A stretch of 64,000 nt of DNA from Nocardia cyriacigeorgica GUH-2 (GTDB taxonomy: Bacteria > Actinomycetota > Actinomycetes > Mycobacteriales > Mycobacteriaceae): positions 6,130,646 through 6,194,645 of the forward strand of contig NC_016887.1 of assembly GCF_000284035.1 (NCBI RefSeq), given 5' to 3'. The position numbers and the translations under genes are program-made. Positions 8,441 through 16,300 of the stretch are shown here, in pieces. The notes beneath the pieces were generated by a model. The model saw nothing but the letters and a program-made list of their open reading frames with translations, did no database searches and had not been told where the DNA came from. The stretch's first letter is position 1, and every line of letters starts with the position of its first letter.

Positions 8441-9796
8441 GTGATCACACTCGCGTCCGGTGTGTTCATCGACTGGGAGCAGCTGACCGGGCAGTCGAAG
8501 TTCGTGGTCGACCTGATCAGCTTCCCGATCTTCGCCGGAATCGCGGGCTGGCTGACCAACTGGACCGGCGTGCTGATGCTGTTCTGGCCGCTGCGCTTCC
8601 GTGGTGTCCGGGTGCCCGGCCTCAAGGTGCTCTACCCCTATCTGCCGCGCCGGGTGCAGGTGCTGCCGGTGTTCTCCGAGGACGGTTCCCGCTTCGGATT
8701 CCAGGGCTTCATCCCGGCCCGCGCGGAGAAGATGGCCAGCATCTGCGTGGACAAAGCGCTGATGCGGATCGGCAGCCCCCGCGATTTCATCCATGAACTC
8801 GACCTGGACGGTATCGCCGACTATGTGGCCGAGATGGCGCACAAGCAGGTGCAGGCGATCGTCGACGACGTCATGTACCGGGAGAACCCCGAGCTGTGGG
8901 GTTCGCTGCCGCGGGCGATGAAGCAGCTGGTCTACCAGCGGGTGGACCGGGAGCTGCCCGCGCTGTGCCGGCGCGCGTTCGAATCGCTGGGTGACAACGT
9001 CGACCAGCTGATCGACGTCAAGGGTTTCGTCATCCGCTACCTGCAGGACAACCCGATCATCCTCAAGGACCTGACCACCACCATCGCCGCGCCGGAGCTG
9101 CGGTTCATGGTGCGCATCGGCCTGCTCGGCGCGCCCTTCGGCCTGCTGCTCGCGCTGTATCTGCATGTGCATCCGAACATCCCGGTGCTCGGCTGGGTGC
9201 CCGCGTGGGTGGTCGTGCTGCTGGTGTCGGCCGGGATCGGCGTGCTGGTCAACCTGATCGCGATCAAGATGGTGTTCGAGCCAGGCGATCCGCAACCCCG
9301 CTACAAATACCTGTGGCGGCAGGCCCTGCTGGCCAAACGCCAGCCCCAAGCCGCGGTCGACCTGGCCCACATCCTCGCCTACCAAGTGCTCACGCTGCCC
9401 AACCTGTCCAAGGAGCTGCTCGAAGGCCCCAACGGCGACAAGACCCGTCAGCTGCTGGAACGCCTGATCTCCGACGAGATCCACCGCCAACTCGGCCGCA
9501 CCACCTCGATGGTCCGCGCCGCCTTCGGCCGCCGCCAATTCGACAACCTCAAGGTCGGAGCCGCAGGCGCCGCCGTCGGCCTGGCCCCCACCCTCGTCGA
9601 GGACGCCGAGTTCACCGAGCAACAAGCCAAGAAGATCGACGAATTCGCCGCCCGCAAACTCAAACAACTCACCCCCGGCGAGTTCATGGAAATGTTCTAC
9701 GCCTCCGTCGAACAGGACGCCTGGCTGCTGTACGTCCACGGCGGGCTGCTCGGCGTTGTCGTCGGCGGGGTGCACCTGCTGTTGTTCGGGTGGTAG
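8441..9796 (+). CDS. DUF445 family membrane protein
   Basis: About 451 residues. Two copies of the family signature stand far apart: the first membrane segment with GWLTNWTGVLMLFWPLRF, and a central pair of membrane segments ending LVNLIAIKMVFEP. A final hydrophobic helix (GGLLGVVVGGVHLLLFGW) closes the protein. DUF445 proteins (YheB-like) have no established biochemical role. I chose GTG 8441, which has GGGAGA 7 bases upstream. An in-frame ATG at 8387 would add 18 residues but lacks a clear ribosome binding site. It is transcribed with the flanking rightward genes but is not tightly coupled to them. Confidence 0.8.
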   Translation: MITLASGVFIDWEQLTGQSKFVVDLISFPIFAGIAGWLTNWTGVLMLFWPLRFRGVRVPGLKVLYPYLPRRVQVLPVFSEDGSRFGFQGFIPARAEKMASICVDKALMRIGSPRDFIHELDLDGIADYVAEMAHKQVQAIVDDVMYRENPELWGSLPRAMKQLVYQRVDRELPALCRRAFESLGDNVDQLIDVKGFVIRYLQDNPIILKDLTTTIAAPELRFMVRIGLLGAPFGLLLALYLHVHPNIPVLGWVPAWVVVLLVSAGIGVLVNLIAIKMVFEPGDPQPRYKYLWRQALLAKRQPQAAVDLAHILAYQVLTLPNLSKELLEGPNGDKTRQLLERLISDEIHRQLGRTTSMVRAAFGRRQFDNLKVGAAGAAVGLAPTLVEDAEFTEQQAKKIDEFAARKLKQLTPGEFMEMFYASVEQDAWLLYVHGGLLGVVVGGVHLLLFGW

Positions 9797-9905
9797 TCCC
9801 GCGCATGGCCGATGCGGACGGACGTCACCGTCCCATTGCGCGCACCGTCGACCACGCGCCTATCGTGCAACTCATGTCGACGACCCCGGACAAGAGCTGA
9901 ATCGC

Positions 9906-11114
9906 ATGTACGACTTCTGTGTGATCGGGGGCGGGATTGTCGGGGTGGCTACCGCGTATCGGATTCTGCGGCGGGCGCCGGGGGCGAGTGTGGTGTTGGT
10001 GGAGAAGGCCGAGGCGCTCGGAATCCATCAGACCGGGCATAACAGTGGGGTCATTCATTCCGGGATCTACTATGCGCCGGGCAGTTTGAAGGCGAGGTTG
10101 TGCCGGGAGGGGGCTCGGGCTACGAAGGAGTTCGCGGCGGCGAACGGGATCGCGTTCTCCGAGTGCGGGAAGCTGCTGGTGGCGACCGATGGGGCCGAGC
10201 GGGAGCGGATGCTGGCGCTGTATGAGCGGTCGCGGGTGAACGGGGTGGATGTCGAGTTGCTCGATGCCGGCGAGCTGGCGCGGCGGGAGCCGCGGGTGAG
10301 CGGGGTGGGGGCGTTGTTCGTCCCCGATACCGGGATCGTGGACTACCGGCGGATCACCGCCGCGCTGGCCGGGCAGGTGCGCGCGGCGGGCGGGCGGATC
10401 GTGCTCGGGGCGCGGGTCGACGACGTCACCGAGACGGATGCGGGTGTCACGGTGTCGGGGCCGGCGGGGAGCTGGACGGCGAAGGCGCTGGTGGCGTGTG
10501 CGGGGTTGCAGGCCGATCGGGTGGCCCGGATGGCGGGGTTGCGCATCGATACCCGGATCGTGCCGTTCCGGGGCGAGTATTACCAGTTGCCGGCGTCGCG
10601 GGCGGGGCTGGTCAGCACCCTGATCTATCCGATTCCGGATCCGGAGCTGCCGTTCCTGGGCGTGCATCTGAGCCCGACCATCGACGGTGATCTCACGGTG
10701 GGGCCGAATGCCGTGCTCGGCCTGTCCCGGGAGGGCTACCGCAAGGGCAGCGTCGATCTGCGCGACGCCCGCGAGATACTCGGCTATCCGGGCATGCACC
10801 GGGTGGCGCTGGCCAATGTCCGCACTGGGCTGCGGGAGCTGCGTAATTCCCTGTTCAAGCGCGGCTACCTGGCCGAATGCCGGCGCTACTGCCCGGAGCT
10901 GACGATGGACGACCTGCGACCGCGGGAAGCGGGCATTCGCGCCCAGGCGGTGGCCCGGGACGGCACGCTGATCCACGACTTCCTGGTCGAGCGCACGGCG
11001 CGGATGGTGCATGTGCTGAACGCGCCGTCGCCGGCGGCGACCTCGGCGCTGCCCATCGCCGATCACATCGTCGACCGGCTCGGCCTGCCCGCCGACCAAG
11101 CAACCGGCCGGTAG
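9906..11114 (+). CDS. lhgO: L-2-hydroxyglutarate oxidase
   Basis: FAD-dependent enzyme that oxidises L-2-hydroxyglutarate to 2-oxoglutarate, a metabolite-repair step. The 402 residues show the DAO-fold nucleotide motif VIGGGIVGVATAYRI (6-20) and the family segments TGHNSGVIHSGIYY and KARLCREGA. The substrate-domain strings PFRGEYYQL and HLSPTIDGDLTVGPNAVL and the C-terminal GIRAQAV and HVLNAPSPAATSAL are typical of LhgO. The ATG at 9906 is preceded only by a weak AAGAG. The first two-thirds use unusually many G-ending codons (GGG, GCG, GTG) compared with neighbouring genes. Confidence 0.88.
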   Translation: MYDFCVIGGGIVGVATAYRILRRAPGASVVLVEKAEALGIHQTGHNSGVIHSGIYYAPGSLKARLCREGARATKEFAAANGIAFSECGKLLVATDGAERERMLALYERSRVNGVDVELLDAGELARREPRVSGVGALFVPDTGIVDYRRITAALAGQVRAAGGRIVLGARVDDVTETDAGVTVSGPAGSWTAKALVACAGLQADRVARMAGLRIDTRIVPFRGEYYQLPASRAGLVSTLIYPIPDPELPFLGVHLSPTIDGDLTVGPNAVLGLSREGYRKGSVDLRDAREILGYPGMHRVALANVRTGLRELRNSLFKRGYLAECRRYCPELTMDDLRPREAGIRAQAVARDGTLIHDFLVERTARMVHVLNAPSPAATSALPIADHIVDRLGLPADQATGR

Positions 11115-11207
11115 CGATCTGGAAATCCACCTCCCCAAATCTCGGCACAACTCTCGAATAAAGAGGAACGCTGTAGTACTTTTGTCGGAGCCGTGGAGGG
11201 AGGGCCC

Positions 11208-11678
11208 ATGGGCCGCATCAGATATGCCAGCGACGTCGGCGCACCGGTCGAGGTGGCGTTCACCTACACGGACAATCACCTGTTCGTACCGGACTGGATG
11301 TTCGGCGTCGCCGAGTTCGAACCCAGCGGCGACGCCGACCGCGGACTCGGCGCGCGCTTTCGCACCTACGCCCGCCTGCTCCTCCTGCGCACCACGCTCA
11401 CCTGCGAGATCACCGAGTACCGGCGCAATGTCGTGATCGGGTATACCCTGCGTGGACGTCTATCCGGAACTCTGACACTGCGATTCGATCCGCTGGGCTA
11501 CGGGCGCTCGGTGCTCACCTCGGAGGTCGACTACGAGCCGCCGCGTGGCCTCATCGGCCGCCTGCTCGCCCGGCCGATCGAATCCGGTGTCCGTTCGGCC
11601 CTGCGCCGCACGGAGTCCCGGCTGCGAAGGGAGATAGAGCAATTCCACGGTACCGATCTTGTCGGCCGGATTGCGTAG
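11208..11678 (+). CDS. SRPBCC (START-like) family protein
   Basis: A 156-residue protein with the Bet v1-like lipid/polyketide-binding fold. It opens with the beta strand RIRYASDVGAPVEVAFTYTDN and the WMFG loop, and the middle strands carry GLGARFRTYARLLLLRTTLTCEITEY. It closes with the long helix from VRSALRRTESRLRREIEQF. The ATG at 11208 has GGAGGG 6 bases upstream and is preferred over GTG 11193. The ligand is unknown. The stop lies 10 bases before the RNase H start, so the two probably share a transcript. Confidence 0.75.
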   Translation: MGRIRYASDVGAPVEVAFTYTDNHLFVPDWMFGVAEFEPSGDADRGLGARFRTYARLLLLRTTLTCEITEYRRNVVIGYTLRGRLSGTLTLRFDPLGYGRSVLTSEVDYEPPRGLIGRLLARPIESGVRSALRRTESRLRREIEQFHGTDLVGRIA

Positions 11679-11688
11679 GGTGCCAGGC

Positions 11689-12282
11689 ATGATCATCGTG
11701 AGCACCGACGGATCCTGCCTGCGTAATCCCGGCGGCGCCATCGGCTGGGCATGGGTCAACCATCAGGGCCCCTCCGATAGCGGGGGAGCCGCGTCGGGCA
11801 CGAATCAGATCGCGGAACTCCGCGCGCTCCTCGAGGCCGTGCTCGCCCACCCCGGTGACGAACCGCTGCTGATCGAAAGCGACTCGCTCTACGCCATCAA
11901 ATGCGCCTCGGAGTGGATCGCGGGCTGGCGCCGCAACGGCTGGCGCACCTCCACCGGCGCCCCGGTCAAGAATGCCGAGCTCATCCAGCAGATCGATCGA
12001 GCCATCGCCTCCCGGCCCGGCCCGGTGCGATTCCGCTGGGTGCGCGGACATGTCGGCAACTACTTCAACGAACAGGCCGACACGCTGGCCGGGCAGGCCG
12101 CCCGCCGCGTCGCCGCCGACCCTACCGCCGCTGCCGACCCGGTGACCGTCGAGTTGCCCGCGCTGACGACCACCATCCCCGCCCCGGCCGTACGCGCGGA
12201 ACCGCCTGTGACACAAGAAAAGCCGGCCACTTCGCGAAAAGTCGCGAAGCAGCCGGCCGCAGAGGCTTTGACGCTGTTCTAG
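11689..12282 (+). CDS. rnhA: Ribonuclease H (RNase HI type)
   Basis: Endonuclease that cuts the RNA strand of RNA-DNA hybrids in the cytoplasm. The complete catalytic set is visible: Asp7 (STDGSC), Glu43 (AELRALLEA), Asp65 (ESDSLYA), His121 (WVRGHVGN) and Asp131 (NEQADTLA). The catalytic domain ends near residue 145. About 50 extra residues follow, rich in Ala, Pro and Thr, and end KVAKQPAAEALTLF. This tail's DNA contains a strong hairpin at 12222-12257. ATG 11689 is chosen because the longer frame (TTG 11659) would overlap the upstream gene. Confidence 0.92.
   Translation: MIIVSTDGSCLRNPGGAIGWAWVNHQGPSDSGGAASGTNQIAELRALLEAVLAHPGDEPLLIESDSLYAIKCASEWIAGWRRNGWRTSTGAPVKNAELIQQIDRAIASRPGPVRFRWVRGHVGNYFNEQADTLAGQAARRVAADPTAAADPVTVELPALTTTIPAPAVRAEPPVTQEKPATSRKVAKQPAAEALTLF
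12222..12257 (+). other. Long interrupted hairpin in the 3' coding end of rnhA
   Basis: The inner arms CTTCGCGA and TCGCGAAG are perfect around an AAAG loop. The outer arms GCCGGC and GCCGGC pair after two mismatches, giving about 14 base pairs in 36 bases. It lies 25 bases before the rnhA stop and has no T-run after it. It could be an RNA stability element or a U-less terminator working with the hairpin at 12305. Confidence 0.6.
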
Positions 12283-12304
12283 CGTCGCACCGACCACCTG
12301 AATA

Positions 12305-12343
12305 GACCTCCGGCGGCGGTGGCTCGACCCGCCGCCGGGGGTC
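12305..12343. terminator. Bidirectional terminator between rnhA and the mce operon tail
   Basis: The 15-base arms 12305-12319 and 12329-12343 (GACC...GGCGG and CCGCC...GGGTC) are complementary throughout, with a single G-T wobble, around a 9-base loop. It sits between the convergent rnhA stop (12282) and the last mce-operon stop (12355). No T-tract follows on either strand, as is common in high-GC actinobacteria. Confidence 0.75.
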
Positions 12344-12354
12344 GCTTCAGCGGA

Positions 12355-12975
12355 TCAGTTGCCGGGCTCCGGCGCGGGCTGATCGGCCGGCGGGGCCGGG
12401 GGCTGCTGGGCGGCGTTCGGGTCGAGGCCGGGCAGCATGGCCAGCTCCCACTTGTTGACCAGCCACTTGTCGCCGGACTTCTCCATGCCTGCGACGACGG
12501 CGATGTCCTGGCGCTTGGGCTCGGGGGTGACCGAGTTGGTCTTCATCAGGCTGAGGTTCACCAGCACCTCGGTCTTCTCGGTGTCACCGGAACGGAAACC
12601 GCAGGTCGCCTTGTCCACCCAGGCCTTGACCTGGGACTCGACCAGGATCTGCCGCAGCACTTCCCAGTTCTGCTCCAGATCCGAGACCACGTTCTCGGTC
12701 GCCCGGCCCTTGAGCTCGGCGATGAAGTTGTCCAGGTTGCCCGCGTAGTCGTAGGTGTTGGTCACCCGGGCGAATTCGCAGGCGGCCCGGCTGGACTCGT
12801 CCTGCGCGGCGAGCTCGTCGCCGCGCTGCTGCGCCTGCCGGAAGAACACGACGGCGGTGACGACCAGCGCCACCAGCACCACCCCCGCCACGAAGGCGAG
12901 GACGACGGGCAGCACACCGCGCTCATTGTTGTCGGCGTTGTCGACCATAGGTCCGGTCTCACTCTCTTTCGTCAC
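12355..12975 (-). CDS. Mce-associated membrane protein (second of two)
   Basis: Last gene of the mce operon. The 206-residue protein has a short cytoplasmic N-terminus, one membrane helix (VLPVVLAFVAGVVLVALVVTAVVFF) and an exported domain (residues about 55-185) with two cysteines (RAACEF, KATCGF) that probably form a disulfide. A Pro-rich tail ends the protein. Mce-associated (Mas) proteins are thought to stabilise the MCE lipid-import complex. The GTG at 12975 lies 8 bases after the upstream stop with AGGCGG before it; ATG 12948 is an alternative. It resembles its upstream neighbour in layout, suggesting an old duplication. Confidence 0.8.
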   Translation of the reverse strand: MTKESETGPMVDNADNNERGVLPVVLAFVAGVVLVALVVTAVVFFRQAQQRGDELAAQDESSRAACEFARVTNTYDYAGNLDNFIAELKGRATENVVSDLEQNWEVLRQILVESQVKAWVDKATCGFRSGDTEKTEVLVNLSLMKTNSVTPEPKRQDIAVVAGMEKSGDKWLVNKWELAMLPGLDPNAAQQPPAPPADQPAPEPGN

Positions 12976-12983
12976 GCCGCCGC

Positions 12984-13907
12984 CTAACCCATTGCCGGGA
13001 AGTCGAACTTGGCCACGAGCCAGCGCCCGTTCTCCTTCTGCATCTCCACATTGGCCGCCACGCGGACCTTGCCCGGGGTGGAGTTCGGGACATCGGCGGT
13101 GGAGAAGGACTGGTCGATGACCAGGACCAGGGTGGCGTTGTCCTCGTCGCCGGAGGCGTAACCGCACATGACCTCATCGGCCCGCGAATTGACCTGCCTG
13201 CCCTCGAACCGGGCCTTCAGATCGGGCCCGAGCTGGGCGACCATCTGCTTCCACTCACCGGTCGCGGTGTCGTTGAGCCGGGCCAGGTAGTCGTCGACCT
13301 TGTCGCCGCTGTAGGTGGCGAACTGGTTGCCGAAGTCGCAGGCCGCCCTGGTGGCGTCGGCGCGAGTCTCCAGCTCGTCCTCGCGGTTGCCGGACTGGAT
13401 GAAGAACACCACGCCGGCGATGGCGGCGGCGATCGCCAGGACGAGGGCCACGCCGGCGGCGATGAACAGCGGGTTGCGGCTCTTGGTGCCTGCGGCCTTG
13501 GCGGCGGCGGGGGTGCGGACCTTGACGGTCTTGTCGGCGTCGGACTTGTCGATCTTGACGGTCTCGTCGGCGTCGGCCGCGGCGACCTTGACGGTCTCAT
13601 CGGCGTCGGCTTTGCCGATCTTGACCGTCTCGTCCGCATCCGCCTTGCCGACCTTGACGGTCTTCTCGGCATCCGCGCCCGACTCGCCCGTCTCGGCCTT
13701 CACAGTCTTGTCCGCGTCCGCCGTGCTGGTCGTACCGGCCTCCGCCTTGTCGGCCTGGCCGGCCGCATCGTCAGTAGCGTCCGTGGACTCGGCGTCGACA
13801 TCGGAGGCCGGTGTGGTCGCCTCGGCGGATTCGGCGTCGCCCGCCGGTCCCGTCGTCGCGCCATCCCGCCCGGCGTCCGCGTCGGAAGCGGCGTCATCTG
13901 TGGACAT
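12984..13907 (-). CDS. Mce-associated membrane protein with TVK repeats
   Basis: The 307-residue protein has the Mas layout with an unusual N-terminus. Residues 1-60 are acidic and Ala/Thr-rich. Residues about 63-131 carry six degenerate repeats, mostly 11 residues long, of the type ADADETVKIGK. Residues 146-171 are the membrane helix (NPLFIAAGVALVLAIAAAI). The exported domain has two cysteines (RAACDF, VMCGYA) like the downstream paralogue, and ends ENGRWLVAKFDFPAMG. It probably supports the MCE transporter. Its start is 132 bases from the mceF stop, the only real gap in this operon, and that gap holds a hairpin. Confidence 0.82.
   Translation of the reverse strand: MSTDDAASDADAGRDGATTGPAGDAESAEATTPASDVDAESTDATDDAAGQADKAEAGTTSTADADKTVKAETGESGADAEKTVKVGKADADETVKIGKADADETVKVAAADADETVKIDKSDADKTVKVRTPAAAKAAGTKSRNPLFIAAGVALVLAIAAAIAGVVFFIQSGNREDELETRADATRAACDFGNQFATYSGDKVDDYLARLNDTATGEWKQMVAQLGPDLKARFEGRQVNSRADEVMCGYASGDEDNATLVLVIDQSFSTADVPNSTPGKVRVAANVEMQKENGRWLVAKFDFPAMG
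13515..13721 (-). repeat. Tandem repeat encoding six TVK units
   Basis: In-frame degenerate repeats, 33 bases each except the first (45), code for TVK at residues 68, 83, 94, 105, 116 and 127 of the Mce-associated protein. Each Thr is preceded by acidic residues, and in five of six it has Val or Ile at +3. The region is predicted to be cytoplasmic because it lies before the single membrane helix. Confidence 0.8.
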
Positions 13908-13927
13908 GAGTACTGTTCACACCTTCC

Positions 13928-13949
13928 CGGCACACCTCGGGGTGTGCCG
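13928..13949. other. Hairpin in the mceF / Mce-associated gene gap
   Basis: The 9-base arms CGGCACACC and GGTGTGCCG are perfect around a 4-base TCGG loop. In the operon direction it lies about 20 bases before the start of the first Mce-associated gene. It may partly terminate transcription or mark an RNA-processing site that lowers expression of the two tail genes. Confidence 0.65.
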
Positions 13950-14039
13950 TGTATTTCGTCCGGCCACGCGCGCGCCGGGCCGCAGGCAGTCAACTGCGAG
14001 TATGCCCCGGCGCACACGCGGCCGTTCAGCCGGTCGGGG

Positions 14040-15200
14040 TTACCGCACCGGCGGCATGGTCCGTTCGTTCGGATCCACACCCGGCGGCATATGCGAGCCG
14101 TTGTCCGGGATGTTCGGCCGCGGCGCGTTCACCGCACCTCGGATCTGCTGTCCCGGCGGCGGGTTCTCGCAGTAGTTCCACTTCGGCATGGTCCCGTCGG
14201 AGACGACCTGCGGGCTGGCCGGGGTGGACTGGTACTGGCAGTAGGGCCGCAACCAGATGTCGAGGATGGTGTGGAATTCGTTGTCGTGGGCGGGCACGCC
14301 GAGCGCCGCGCCACCGAGTTCGAGCGCGGGGAACAGCGCCCGCATGGCCGGGGTGCGCAGCTGCGCCGCCTTGGTGATGGCGACGAAGTTGTTGACCAGG
14401 CCGGTGATCGGATCGGTGGTGGTGTCGAGCACCGCGCCGAGGCTGGCGAACTGGCCTGGGGCCTGCGACAGCACCGATTGCAATTCGGCGTTGGCGTTGT
14501 TGAACTGCTCGAACAGCACGCCCGAGTTGCGGGTCAGCGTCCCGAGGTCGGGCTGGGCGTTGGACGTCGTCGCGGCGATGGTGCGCAGGTTGGCGATCAG
14601 ATTCGAGGTCTGCGGCAGCAGCGAATCCAGACCCGCGGCCACCATGCTGACGCCGTCGATGAGCGAACGCAGCTGATCCGGGCCACCGCTGAGCGCGATG
14701 TCGAGCTCGTTGAGGATGACGTCGAAGTGCTTCGGATCGATCTGGGCGATCAACGCACTGGTGTCGTCGAGCACCGCCCACACCGGGGTGGGCGTGCGCA
14801 CGGTGTCCGGGTTGTATTCGATCACCGAGCCGTCGGTCAGGAACGGGCCCTGATCGGTATCGGGACGGAAGTCGATGTACTGCTCACCGGCCGCCGACAG
14901 CGCCTGCACCGCGACCACGGTGTCCACCGCGATGTCGTAGCGGTTGTCGATCTCGGCGGTGGCCGCGATGGCCGAGCCGCCGTTGATCAGCGTGATCGAA
15001 TCGACCTTGCCGACGCGGAAGCCACGCAGCGTGACGTCGTTGCCCGGCTGCAGACCGCCGGAGCGGTCCAGGGTCACCGTGACGGTGTAGGTGCCGCGCA
15101 GCGGATTGATCCGCATGACGTTGACCAGCAGGTACGCCGCGCCGATGATCAGCACCAGCACCAGGCCGATGGTGGAGTAGAGGATCCTGTGGCTTTTCAC
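14040..15200 (-). CDS. mceF: MCE family protein MceF
   Basis: Substrate-binding/tunnel subunit of an Mce lipid importer, 386 residues. An N-terminal membrane anchor (ILYSTIGLVLVLIIGAAYLLV) is followed by the MlaD domain (GTYTVTVTLDRSGGLQPGNDVTLRGFRVGKVDSI) and then a long helical region rich in Gln, Asn and Leu. The C-terminus is Pro-rich (PPPGQQIRG... GVDPNERTMPP). The GTG start overlaps the mceE stop (GTGA) and has GGGAGGA upstream. Last of the six mce genes by order. Confidence 0.92.
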   Translation of the reverse strand: MKSHRILYSTIGLVLVLIIGAAYLLVNVMRINPLRGTYTVTVTLDRSGGLQPGNDVTLRGFRVGKVDSITLINGGSAIAATAEIDNRYDIAVDTVVAVQALSAAGEQYIDFRPDTDQGPFLTDGSVIEYNPDTVRTPTPVWAVLDDTSALIAQIDPKHFDVILNELDIALSGGPDQLRSLIDGVSMVAAGLDSLLPQTSNLIANLRTIAATTSNAQPDLGTLTRNSGVLFEQFNNANAELQSVLSQAPGQFASLGAVLDTTTDPITGLVNNFVAITKAAQLRTPAMRALFPALELGGAALGVPAHDNEFHTILDIWLRPYCQYQSTPASPQVVSDGTMPKWNYCENPPPGQQIRGAVNAPRPNIPDNGSHMPPGVDPNERTMPPVR

Positions 15201-16300
15201 CTGTGTCCTCCCGTCACCCGGCCGTAGACGACCTGGAGCACTTGAATCAGGCTGCCCGCGAAGTCGTTCAGATCGTTGAGATCGAAGAACTTGCTGGTGC
15301 CGGGGGCGGTGAGCAAGGCGATATCGAGGTTGGTGACGTTGACCTGCGCGGCGAGACTGTTACCGCGGAAGGTCGCGTTCACGCCTGGGCGGATCTCGCG
15401 GAGCGCGTCGAGCACCGCACCGAAGTTGTCGCCGGTGGCGGCCAAGGCCCCCATCAGCTGATCGAGGCTGTCGAGCAGCCCGGCCAGCTCACCGCCGGAG
15501 GTGTTGGCGTAGTCGCCGAGCGCGACACTGGCGGTGCCGATCTTGGCGAGCAGATCACCGATGGCCTTGTTGTTCTCCGCGACCGCGCCGATCATGTTCG
15601 GCAGGGTGTCGGCGACCTGACCGAGGTCGGAGCGCCTGGCCTCCAGCGTGGTGGCCAGCGCGCCGAATTCGGCGAGCACGCTGTCGATCCGGGCGGAGTT
15701 GTCGTTCATGCTGGTGACGACGCCGGTCAGCTCATTGACCAGATGCACCACCTGATCGCTGCGACCGCCGACGATGGAGTCGAGTTCGGCGCCGAGCCGG
15801 GCCAGGTGGGCGATGCCGCCGCCGTTGAACATCATCGACACCGACAGCAGCAGCTCCTCGACGGTGGCGCCCGCCGAGGTCTGCTCCAGCGGCAGTGTGT
15901 CGCCGTCCTGCATCATCTGGGTGCCGGGTTCGGCGGGCGGCATGGACAGCGCGACGAACACATCACCCAGCGGGGTGGCCTGGCGCAGTTCGGCGGTGCT
16001 GCCGACCGGGAGCTGGATATCGGTGCTGATATCCATATCAACGATGGCCTGGAAGTTCGAGGTCCTGATCCCGGTGACCACACCGACATCGGAACCGCCG
16101 ACCTTCACTTTGGCCTGATCGGGCAGGTTCAGCGCGTTGTCGAACACCGCCGTCAGCGAGTAGGTGTCGCCGGAGGCGCCCGGCTTGGGCAGCGGCAGCT
16201 TCTCCACGGTCAGGCCGCAGCCGGAGGTCACCGACATCGCCCCGACCGCCGCGACCGCGACCATGCTGCGGCGGGCTCGTCTGCTGATTCGATTCATCAT
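15197..16300 (-). CDS. mceE: MCE family lipoprotein MceE
   Basis: The lipoprotein subunit of the Mce complex (LprK-type position, fifth mce gene). Its signal peptide ends in MSVTSGCGL, giving a lipidated Cys. The MlaD domain follows (YSLTAVFDNALNLPDQAKVKVGGSDVGVV), then a helical coiled region and a short conserved end (FDLNDLNDFAGSLIQVLQVVYGRV). ATG 16300 overlaps the mceD stop; a second ATG follows immediately at 16297. The frame is open to 16372, but the extra residues would precede and spoil the signal peptide. Confidence 0.92.
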   Translation of the reverse strand: MMNRISRRARRSMVAVAAVGAMSVTSGCGLTVEKLPLPKPGASGDTYSLTAVFDNALNLPDQAKVKVGGSDVGVVTGIRTSNFQAIVDMDISTDIQLPVGSTAELRQATPLGDVFVALSMPPAEPGTQMMQDGDTLPLEQTSAGATVEELLLSVSMMFNGGGIAHLARLGAELDSIVGGRSDQVVHLVNELTGVVTSMNDNSARIDSVLAEFGALATTLEARRSDLGQVADTLPNMIGAVAENNKAIGDLLAKIGTASVALGDYANTSGGELAGLLDSLDQLMGALAATGDNFGAVLDALREIRPGVNATFRGNSLAAQVNVTNLDIALLTAPGTSKFFDLNDLNDFAGSLIQVLQVVYGRVTGGHR

